Below are positions 10,020 to 19,049 of a stretch of 21,729 bases of DNA, one piece after another. The stretch lies in the NCBI GenBank assembly GCA_001598975.1, contig BBXU01000673.1, positions 1 through 21,729 of the forward strand, given 5' to 3'. A program made the position numbers and the translations under genes. The first letter of the stretch is position 1. The number at the start of each line of letters is the position of its first letter. The notes beneath the pieces are model-generated. The model was not told where the DNA came from and did not search any database. It worked only from the letters and a program-made list of their open reading frames with translations. Source of the DNA: Parachlorella kessleri. Lineage: Eukaryota > Chlorophyta > Trebouxiophyceae > Chlorellales > Chlorellaceae.

Positions 10020-13000
10020 ATGGTTACCACCAGGCGGCAGTCAGAGCTGCGGCAGCTTGAGCAGCCGTGGAGCAGCAGGGGCGAGCAGCAGGCTGGGGGC
10101 GCCCATGCCAGGCACGCTGTAGAATTCATGCCTGAGCTACAGGAGCTCCATCCTGCATCACAGCCGGTGCCAGATGCCCCTGTCGGCAGGCTCGCAGTGC
10201 AGGCAGGCAAGAGCGTGCAGGAGCAGGCCCTGCCACTAACGCCCCTGCCAGCGCCTGCAGATGCGATTGGCTCTGCTGAAGTCCACACAGCAGAGCAGCA
10301 GCTTGGGCATGAGCAGCAAGCTTCTGCGGCTCAGCTTAAGTCAGCTCTCAAGGCGCCTCGCCCTGTAGTTGAGATAGCTGGTGCTGGTAAGGAGGACAGG
10401 GGGCCCGCGACGGAGGTAACCCCCGCAGGGCAGGGAATCAAGAAGAAGGTCCGGATCCACTCCTCCAACAACATCGTCCACGTCTTTGGCAAGAGCAGCA
10501 TCACCAACGACCCCAGTGGCGCGGCAGGGACCGCCTCCGCTGGGGACAGTAGCAGCGAGGCCACGCCCCAGAGCCGCTGGAAGCTGCCCGCGAGTGGCGG
10601 GCCAGCAGGCCCGGTGGTGCTAGGCACACCCGCGCTGCTCAAGTACCAGGCTTTCATACGTAGCTTCATGGGGCCAGCAGGCGACAGCGGCAGCGAGCTT
10701 GACGGGCCTGCACACCAGGCACAGGCAGCAGGGGAGGAGGGTGGGGGAGCTACCCTCCAAGGGCTTCAGCAAGCCCCCGAGGCGGCCAATGGGCACTCCA
10801 GCAGCCAGGTGCAGCAGCAGGGGCAGCAGCAGCAGCTCCCTCAAGGTCTAGTGCGCGAAGGTGGCAAGGGTGGGAGCTGGGGCCCAGCCGAACGCAGCAG
10901 ATCGGTAATGCTGCTTCCCTGGGTCGCTGTGGTTGCCATTCTGGGGTGGATGTTTGCCTCCTCGGCCCTCATCTTCCTGAACAAGGTCATCATGGTTGAC
11001 AGCGGCTTCCGCTTCCCCTTTGCGCTGACGGCGCTGGGCTCCGCAACATCAACACTCCTGGGTGAGTCATCGCGAGGCAGGCCTTCACCAATAGGCCTAG
11101 GATTAGAGAAGGACCTGCGCTAGAGTGCATAGATGCTGTTTATGTGTCATGCAGCTGTTTCTGGAAGACATGCTGGGTTGTCTTTTGCCTGCCTCGGGCG
11201 TAGGACTGCTTCTGATGGCAAGTGGCTTCCAGCGCCTTCAAACTGACCGACAGAGTCGTCGATGCGGCCTTGCGTGCTGCAGTGCAAGCCGTCCGCTTTC
11301 ATTTCCCAAGCGCACTCCTGCGCTACACCCTTGCCCTGGTGTAGGCTGTGCGGCCGGCTACCTTGGGATGGCCCCGCTGAGGCCACACCCCTCGCTGTCC
11401 ACTACCTTGACCAAGCTGCTGCCCATAGCGCTGTGCTCTGCTGCCACGCTCTTCCTGGGCAACTATGCCTACCTGGGCCTGACAGGTGCGCTGGCATGGA
11501 GCGGGTGCAGCAGGGCCCTCTGGTGCTGCCTGAAGCAAGCTTGCAAAGAAAACCTGTATACATGCCTAAGGAAGGTGGCCTGCAATGCTCGAATAGCTAC
11601 TCCCACAGGCGCCCTTACCACTGGTTCTACCAGGCGCATGGCCGCTGCATAGACTGTGCTCTGCCCCTCCTGCTGCAAGTGCACCCATCGGAGTTCCCCA
11701 ACGACCATGCATCTCCCTCTCACCATGTGAGGCTCTTACCATTTGAGGCGGGGGTGTGTTGTCACCCAACTCTGCAGTTATGTGTCTATCTGCCCGATTA
11801 CGGCTGTAGCAGTAAGTTGGGTCAAGGAGGGTTCTGATGTTGCCGCTTGCAGTTGCGTTCATCAACATCCTCAAGGCGCTGACGCCCGCTGTCACGCTGG
11901 GCGCCAGCATGCTGCTGGGCCAGGAGCGGCCCTCCCTGCTGGTCACCGCCTGCCTAGCGCTCATTGCGGGCGGCACCGCCATCTCCACCGCGCAGGTGAT
12001 GGGGTGTGGGCGGGTGGGAGGGAGGGGGGTCTTGCACCAGAGGAAGTGCTCAAGAAATGCTGATGGAAAGGGGCTGTATGCTGCAGCTGCAGCTGCCCAT
12101 GTGCTCGCTCTCAGGCTGAGGGAGGGGGGAGGGGGGTGTTCGAGGGGCTCAGGATGGTTCAGCAGGTTGCATTGCTTGACAAACAGGGTGGCACATTGCC
12201 ATTCCACACTGAAGCTGCCTTGAAAATTCATCCTACCTACGCTTCTACACAATGGCTTGGAATATCATTGCATGCCAACTGCCTGCGTTCATGACGCAAC
12301 ACGCGTGTGCCAACCATCACGCCGGGAGCTGGGGACACTGGGTATGAGCGTTGCGAAAACACTCTTCTACCTCCGGCGGCCCTGCGCTAACCGTTGTTCC
12401 TTGTCCTGCAGCAAAGCAGTAACGGCGTGGCACCCAACTGCTGCCATTGTCGCAGCGGGGCCTGCTGCAGCTGCTGCAAAAGCTGCCCCAGCAGCCGCTC
12501 CAGCAGCAAGATGTAACGATGCAGATGGGAGGGCTGCTGCATGCTGGGCTGCTCTCTTGCTGCTCAGTAGGCTCTGCACACACCGTGGGGACGGCGCCCC
12601 CGCTGCTGTGTCTGAGCGCCTTCACACCCAGCATCCCAGACTTGGTGGATGGCGGGTGTATTGTGTGTGTAGGGGGTGGGGGGAGGCTGGGGCTAAGAAC
12701 CCTGCCGTTCTACGCTATGGCTTGTAATGTTGGCAGTCGGCATGCAGGCCACATTCTAAGTCATAGTGTAGAAGGGCAGGCCCCCCCCCACACACACACG
12801 CACACAAATACACCCGCCACCGACCTGGTCTGGGATGCTGGGTGTCAAGGCGCTCGGGCGCAGCAGCGGGGGCGCCGTTCCCACGGTGTGTCCAGGGCCG
12901 CTTGAGCAGTGGGAGGGCAGCCCAGATTGCAGCAGCGCCCCCATCTGCGTCGTTACATCTTGCTGCTGGAGCGGCTGCTGGGGCGGCTTTTGCAGCAGCT

Positions 13001-14410
13001 GCAGCAGGTTGGGTGCCACGCAGTTGCGGTTTTGCTCCAGGGCAAGGAAAAACGGCAGGCGCAGGGCCGCCGGGGAGGTAGAAGTGTGTCTTCGCAACGC
13101 CCATACCCAGTGTCCCCAGCTCCCGGCGTGATGATTGGCACATGCGTGTTGCGTTATGTGCGCATGCAGTTGGCGGGGTGTACCTCCTGCCTGCGGCTGA
13201 TGAGCCCGCTTGTTGAGGTGTTCCAATACATTTGTTAATGGTGGCCGGTGTGCGAACTGAGAGTAAAGGGTGAACTGTACCAGCAGGGCTGCATGAAAGG
13301 ATGCCTGAAGCGGACTGACAAGCGTACTGCACCCTTCCCTGACTGCTGTCGCCCAGATTTAACTGATATCGCCGTTATTGCTGCCTGCCTGCAGGAGAGC
13401 TCCACAGACCACTTCTCCTGGCTTAGCTTCACCTGCTTCATTCTGTCTATCCTCTTTGAGGCGCTGCGGGTGGTGCTGGTGGAGCGCCTGCTGGGCAGGC
13501 AGCGGCTGAATGCAATCGAGGTAGCTGTGCGACTTTGCAAGAGCGTAGGCGGACCGCTAGGCTGGAAGTTGACTCCGTGGCTAAGTGCATCCAGCATTTT
13601 TTGGCTGCCGACTCGACAATTTATGCTCCGGGCTGCCTAGTGGGTGATGTGGGGTTTGAAGGCTTGCATGCAGGTCTGAGCTTCCCATGCGAGCAGTTGC
13701 TGACATGTCGCATGCTTTTGTTGAGAGCTGGCGTCAGTGGCAATGGCTGTGCTTGTGAAGTTAGGGGCTGAGGCCACCAACATTGCCTTGCATCAATCAC
13801 AGCCCGCGGCTCCCCTTGCATTAACCACGGCCCTCGGCCCCCCCTTGCAGGTTCTGGTCTACCTGGGCCCCCTCACTTTCTTCTTCCTGCTTTGGGGCGC
13901 TGTGGCCACTGAGTGGAGCGCCCTGCAAAACCAGGTCAGCGGCAGTTGCTGTGAAGTGTTTCAGCTGACTAGGCGCAGCCATGTCCTTTGATTGCAACCG
14001 CGCCTGCCAGCATCCCTGCAACAGCAGGCACTGGATTCAGCCAGGCGCTGGTTGCAGCCATGTCCTAAACATGGTCGCCCAAGCCGCGGAAGGCTCCCCT
14101 GCCACTGCAGGGCCTGGCCATCCTGGTGCAACACCCCGCCCTGTTTGTTGGCGCCAGCCTGGCCAGCTTTGCGGTGAATGCCTTCTCCTTCCTGGCCATC
14201 CAAGCCTCCTCCTCCCTCACCTTCAAGGTGGCCGGCTGCCTCAAGAACGCGGCCGTGGTGTGGCTGGGCGTGGCCACGGGCGACACCATCACCGCGAAAG
14301 AGGCCGGCGGCTATGCGCTGTCCCTGCTGGGGTTCCTGGGCTACACCCTATTGCGGTCGGCAGCAGCGGCGGGGGCCGGGGCCGCCCGGCAGGGAGCCAA
14401 GCGGGAGTGA
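10020..14410 (+). CDS. TPT/nucleotide-sugar-transporter-family carrier with long N-terminal extension
   Basis: Six exons, 10020-11061, 11345-11485, 11853-11995, 13395-13520, 13851-13934 and 14111-14410, encode 611 residues with canonical GT-AG junctions and agreeing phases. Residues 297-611 form a normal-size drug/metabolite-superfamily carrier of about ten helices. Seen: WVAVVAILGWMFASSALIFLNKVIM, then LGNYAYLGLT-VAFINILKALTP with the conserved KALTP lysine, FEALRVVLVERLL, VYLGPLTFFFLLWG, and SSSLTFKVAGCLKNAAVVWLGV with the second conserved Lys. It likely exchanges a sugar phosphate or nucleotide sugar across a Golgi, ER or plastid membrane; the substrate cannot be read from the sequence. 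Residues 1-296 are hydrophilic and rich in Gln, Ala, Gly and Ser, with one ordered-looking island at 141-160. An in-frame ATG at 10908 (Met297) could give the short form. Intron 3 (1,399 nt) holds a long inverted repeat. No TGTAA lies between the stop and 15224. Confidence 0.88.
12274..12729 (+). repeat. Left arm of long intronic inverted repeat
   Basis: This arm pairs with the reverse complement of 12752-13174, about 85-90% identical by eye with small indels; the left arm has an extra stretch of about 23 nt near 12440. A perfect 32-nt block lies at 12315-12346, matching 13102-13133 inverted. The arm contains a splice-acceptor-like ttccttgtcctgcag near 12400 and a CAG-rich stretch open in more than one frame. 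This suggests, without proving, that it came from an exon-intron boundary of another gene. Confidence 0.9.
12752..13174 (-). repeat. Right arm of long intronic inverted repeat
   Basis: Inverted partner of 12274-12729 across a 22-nt loop (12730-12751). The spliceable acceptor seen in the left arm has decayed here (ctggag in place of ctgcag). It includes a short CA/C-rich simple tract at 12781-12815. Within the transporter pre-mRNA the two arms would fold into one long, imperfect hairpin. I see no clear target-site duplication at the outer ends. Confidence 0.9.
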
Positions 14411-15224
14411 TGCCAAGCAGTAGCGAATGGTGGGCCCTTGGGCCTTGATTCCGTGTTGCCTTGGTGCACCGGCACCATTGATTTAGGCATTTTGATTATA
14501 GTTACTGAGCAATAGAACCCGCTTGTCTCACTGGTCCATAGCAGACCCTGGCACCGGCGTCAATAGCTGGAGACGGCGGCCGCAGGTGTACAGTACGACA
14601 GGCAAGCCCACCCATAGCGCGAACGTGAAAGCACCCTAGCTTTTGCACACAACTAGCACACAACCCTGAGCCTCGTGCTCGCCATACTGGGTTAACCTGC
14701 CTTGAGTTGGCTTCCCACAAACGGTGGTCGCTTGTGTATAGCGTGCTCTGCTTTGCCTTCACTACCACATTTCTTGGTTTCAGTTAGCCTGGGTGAGTTC
14801 AGTTACTCAACTGTTTCTAGGGAGGGCCCCTCAGTTCGACGTCATGACTACACACAGCCGGCTATCAGTTGACGACAATTGCAGCAAACCAAGATTTGGA
14901 GGCTTCCGCATACACCTGTGAATCTCCTCCTGTCCCTCTTCACTGCTGTGTCAGCCAGCTGCAGCTGTCAGTCCACGCTGGCCGTCCCGCTTTTCTCTGT
15001 CCATCCCAGGCTCAGCACTTGTCACTTGTGTAGGTCTCTAACGCCTTTTCCGTTTGTTCCACTTGTCAATACCGTCGGAGCTGAGCGTGCCAACCTACGC
15101 TGCCCCTTTCATCGCCCTGTTTTACGATCTGGTTTGGAAGGCGCTACTTTCTACCACCCATGACATGACGTTGCAGCGAGAGACCTAAATGGCAGACGGG
15201 CAGGGGACTTAGACACCGCGAGCC
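14411..15224. other. Intergenic region, transporter to CTD phosphatase
   Basis: These 814 nt hold the transporter 3' UTR and the phosphatase promoter and 5' UTR. The part from about 14920 to 15110 is pyrimidine-rich. Open frames here show no recognisable protein. No TATA box or TGTAA was seen. Confidence 0.6.
15189..15212 (+). promoter_or_regulatory. Candidate 7-codon uORF before the CTD phosphatase
   Basis: An ATG in the context ctaaATGG opens a frame encoding MADGQGT and a TAG, ending 12 nt before the phosphatase ATG. If transcribed, it could lower or condition translation of the main frame. Whether the mRNA starts upstream of it is unknown. Confidence 0.4.
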
Positions 15225-17894
15225 ATGCTTCGGACAGTGCTGGGCACAGCAGGCCAGTCCAGCGGCGAGAATAACAGCAAGCTCCTTGAATTGGCCGATA
15301 GGGACGGCGACACCCCGCACGCCAACGGTGATACTCACGCTCATGCTCAGCCAACCGCGGTGGATGAGGAGGATGAGCACGACCACGAGGCCCCGCCGGG
15401 CATCTCTAGTGTCATCACCCAGGTGGTGGTGCGGCAGGAGCACAGCGTAGCCCAGGAGCCTGCTGCCCAGCCGCGGCTAGCAGCTGGGGAGGACCAGGAG
15501 GTCCGCAATACTTGGAAGAACAAGCTCAGGTAGAGCGGGCGCTGTTTGCCCGGCTGGCTAGGCACTGTCCTGTTCCTGGCTGCTGTGCAAGTCCTGGCCG
15601 AGGCTTGCATCGCAAGCTGCATTTGGCTTTGGGCATACCGCTGGCGTTTCACATGCTGCCGCTGCTGGTGGGGCCGTGGCGCTGCGTGCCCGGCGTCGGT
15701 TGCCGGGCGCGCGCCGCTGCGGGCCCCCGGGTTGCCACTGCTAAGTGTGCCTGTGCGCTGCAGAAGTATATTGTGCTGTTTAGCACCTCCCGCAAACGAC
15801 CAGTATGTGCGGCAGGACGAGGGCCCAGTGGTCATACGGCCGCCGGCGCCGCCGCCCCCCACATGGAGCGAGCCTGTCATAGGTGGGGCGAGCAAGCGAG
15901 GGCCTGGCAGTCCACCTGAAGTTGGTGCAAACCAGTTTTTGGAAGCGTACGTGCTTGAAGCAGCTAACGGCTGGTGGGCATGGTGTCTCATTTTCTGTGG
16001 AGTATGTGTGCCTTAGCTGTTGTAGGTTTGCTGACAACCACGTCGGCTTGACAGCCTACCATGGTTGGCCAAGTGTCTCCATGTCTTCATCCATGACCCG
16101 CTTACACGCCCAGTTCAGAGCTCCCATGATTGTCTCCCTATCTCCTGCAGGCCCCATAGCCGAGGAGGACCGCGGCAAGAAGACGCTGGTGCTGGACCTG
16201 GACGAAACGCTGGTCCACTCCTCCTTCAAGCCCATCCCGCAGCCCGATTACGTCATCCCGGTGGAGATCGAGGGCCGGATAGTGGACGTGTATGTGCTCA
16301 AGCGGCCGTTCGTGGACCACTTCCTGCGCACAGTGGGCCACCGCTTCGAGGTGACTGGGCGATGGTATGAGTGGCTGGTGGTGGCATAACGGGGTTCGGA
16401 TTTGATGATAAGCTTGACCTTTGGGCGGGGTGAGGAGCTGGCGGGTGGGGTGGATTGTGGTTGCAGTGGTTGCCTTAGTGAGCAACCAGCACGCCTGCAT
16501 TGGCTTCGCTAAAGGTACGTCTGCCAGGAGCTGCTATAAGAAGCTATCGCTATCAGCCTGCGCTCCATAGGTAACAAACACGGGAGCTCCTGGTGCTGTG
16601 CACCGCGGCGCCTGCCGTCTGTGGCAAACCCCGTACACGTCCGCAAGAGCGTGGTGGTGCTGCTCCCTGGCCGCGCAGGTTGTGGTATTCACTGCAAGCC
16701 TGGGGAAGTACGCGGACCCGCTGCTGGACCTGCTTGACAAGGCCAACGTCGTCAGGTGGCGGCTCTTCCGGGAAGCCTGCTGCCCCTACGAGGGCTCCTA
16801 CGTCAAGGTAGGGGGTGGGTGGGTGGGTGGGGGGGGTGGGTGGGGGGGGGGTCGCGCGCTCTAGTGGCAATGGTGGGTAGCCCTGGGGTGGTTGCTGGTG
16901 GGAAGGTTCGGGAGGGCGGAGGGTTGGGCTGGGTGGAGCTGTACTGAGTGGGTGCCTGTTTGCGGCGTAGTGGGTGGGTGGGAGCGGCTGAGGAGCAAAG
17001 AGCAGAGGTGGAGAGAGTTGCAGCTTGTGCTGCACGAAGTGCGAGGTGCTCGGAAACGTCACCAGGGTCAAGGGTCGGCCTACTTGCTACAGACTCGCAC
17101 ACTTGCGAGCTACACCAAACGGCGCAAGCCCCAGCTGTTCCAACCCACATGTTTCACTGGACGCGCCCAACGTCACTAACACCCAAGCCCAACAGAATGT
17201 CCCACCCAACCCCTCACTTGTGTGTGTGTAGGACCTACAGTGCCTGGGACGTGACCTGTGCGATGTGATAATTGTGGACAACTCACCGCACTCGTACATC
17301 TTCCAGCCGGAGAACGCGCTGCCCATCGGCACCTTCATTGACGACCCGCAGGACCAGGTAAGTCGCCACTGGCAGGCAGAGGGCTGGAGGGAGGGCTGGT
17401 TGTGATGCTGTGTCGGATGGCTGTAGAGCAGGCTCTTGGGAATCATATCTGTTACCAGCTTTATATCTTTGCGTGTGAGGGACAGGCAGTGTGAGTGGTG
17501 GGGACTGGCCTGGGAGGGACAGGCAGCGTGAAATCCAAGGATGGGGTGGGTTCCTCTGTTGTGGCGCTGTCCAGGGCCGTCGGGCTTTGTTGCAGTTTCC
17601 CGCCGTTTATGACATGTAACTGGGCCCCGTCTACTGGTGGGAGCTCCTTCTGTCCTGATGCCCGCCGCCACCTCCCGACGCCTGCAGGAGCTCCTGGACT
17701 GCCTGGAGACGCTGCTGGCGGTGGAGCGCGCCGACGACGTGCGCAAGCAGCTGGCGGCCGTCCTGGCGCGCAAGGGCGCCGGCGTCTTCACCGGCTTTGG
17801 CAGCGCGGTCGGCGCCTACGCGGCGGCGGGCGGCGCCAGCGACGGCGCTGCCGCCGTCGCGGCCGCCGCCGCGGGCAGCAGCCTCCGGCAATAG
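15225..17894 (+). CDS. SCP/FCP1-like CTD phosphatase (HAD superfamily)
   Basis: Six exons, 15225-15529, 15764-15882, 16151-16350, 16679-16807, 17232-17357 and 17688-17894, encode 361 residues, all GT-AG with agreeing phases. It is a Mg-dependent Ser/Thr phosphatase of the family acting on the RNA polymerase II C-terminal repeat, probably nuclear. Catalytic motifs: DLDET with nucleophile Asp157 and acid/base Asp159, VFTASL with Thr213, YVK with Lys251, and VIIVDNSP with Asp267. [32 protein letters not shown] and LFRE match the small CTD phosphatases closely. Residues 1-101 are acidic and His-rich (DEEDEHDHE). SILCCLAPP opens exon 2, as in animal SCPs. The C-terminus beyond [10 protein letters not shown] extends into an Ala/Gly-rich tail. 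Substrate choice (Ser5-P or another phosphoprotein) cannot be told. Confidence 0.92.
16808..16852 (+). other. G-rich run at 5' splice site, candidate G-quadruplex
   Basis: Intron 4 of the phosphatase opens with gtaggggg and continues as runs of three to ten G separated mostly by single T, at least six runs of three or more. This is far above the four runs needed for a G-quadruplex, and it lies on the transcribed-sense strand, so the RNA could fold right at the donor. G-rich sequence continues more loosely to about 17000. Confidence 0.75.
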
Positions 17895-19049
17895 CAGCCC
17901 GCAGCAGCGGGTTGGATGGTAGCGTGCGGTGGCTGCGGTGCCGCCACGCTTACCAGCGCCGCCATCTGCAGGGGCCCCAGCGGCCCTGGGCGACAGATAG
18001 AGGGCGGCTGGCAGTAGCATTGCGGCAGCGGCCTCCACAGCAGCAGCAGCGGGGCTGCATGGAGCAGCTGTACCAGCCATGTTGATGCCGCGGTTGAGCT
18101 GTGATTGTTGCTGCCGGCCTGTACTGCCAGGCCCACCTGCTGCAGAATGGATGCAAATGCGGCTCTGTACCCAGTGGGGCCACAACAACCCCTTATGGTG
18201 GTGTGGGAGGGTGCGGCCTGCGGCTGCTGCATGCGAAGCAGACTGACGGGCATGTTACTCGCATGGCCATCAGTGGGACAGCCCCACCTATGTAGCCCAC
18301 AACAATTGTACAAGCCTTGGAGCACCGCCTGGGTGGCGCAGCTGTGGCAACAGTTTTCTGGTGGACATTAGGGGACTCCCATGTTACGTTCTGCTGTGTT
18401 GCTGGCTCTCTCTTTTCCCTGGTTCCCTTTAGCTGCAGCGGGTGCCTTGATGGTCAGGCTTAGTCATCCACATGCAGAATAATCACCCACTGACTGGATG
18501 ACCCAGGCCGACTAGTGGTGTCGCAGCCTTTGCGGTCTGCAGCCTGTGTTTCCCTAGTCACGATCAATGTGCACGTTTCTTTCCCTCCGAGCAGTACTGC
18601 TTTCAAAGCAGTTCACAACTACTGTGTCTCATGTGGCGTGTGCCCGTTTAGTGTTGTCTGTGCTGAAACAAAAATTACCCTCTCTCTCGTCTGGGCCCAC
18701 AGGCCCTTTAAGGACCCCTGCTTTGTTGATTATGCTATCTCAGGACCTCCGTTTGTCGGCATGCTTGCAACATGAGCGCCCCGGCCCTGGTCCTTGTAAC
18801 AGACATACGACAGGCCCCTGTGGCACCAACCATGAAACAGTGTGAAAACGTGAAGTACGGGTGCTTGCCGCGTGGCTGCTCCAAGGGCTGGCCATGGACG
18901 GTTGCATGCGCCTGTCATTGAGAGCAGACTATGGAAAGCCAGCTGGCCAGAATGTTGCCATTCATATCACTCATAGCGTGGCAGGGCCGCCCCAACCCGG
19001 CCCTGCTCTTCCATCAGCAGCAGCCAGCGTTTGCGCTGCTGCTTTCATG
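17895..19049. other. Convergent 3' intergenic region, CTD phosphatase / PWP2
   Basis: These 1.15 kb lie between two convergent stop codons. The first part is rich in GCAG/CAGC triplets. The only plus-strand TGTAA is at 18795, implying a phosphatase 3' UTR of about 0.9 kb if used. I found no TGTAA for the minus-strand gene. No further gene is supported. Confidence 0.6.
18795..18799 (+). terminator. TGTAA polyadenylation signal, CTD phosphatase
   Basis: First TGTAA on the plus strand after the stop at 17894, about 900 nt downstream. Long 3' UTRs are common in green algae, but the distance makes the assignment tentative. Confidence 0.45.

Noticed and set aside
11566..12252. 228-codon minus-strand frame
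   Set aside because: Covers transporter exon 3 (KALTP) in antisense; no recognisable family and no splice structure.
12257..13332. Long overlapping open frames on both strands across the transporter's intron 3
   Set aside because: They mirror each other because of the inverted repeat, are Ala- and Gln-rich shifted readings of the same CAG-rich DNA, and lie inside an intron whose flanking exons join in phase.
14879..15163. 94-codon frame upstream of the phosphatase
   Set aside because: Pyrimidine-rich intergenic DNA giving a Ser/Leu/Pro-rich peptide without domain, splice context or conservation evidence.
17087..17791. 234-codon minus-strand frame
   Set aside because: Antisense to CTD phosphatase exons 5 and 6, which carry clear catalytic motifs; no domain pattern of its own.
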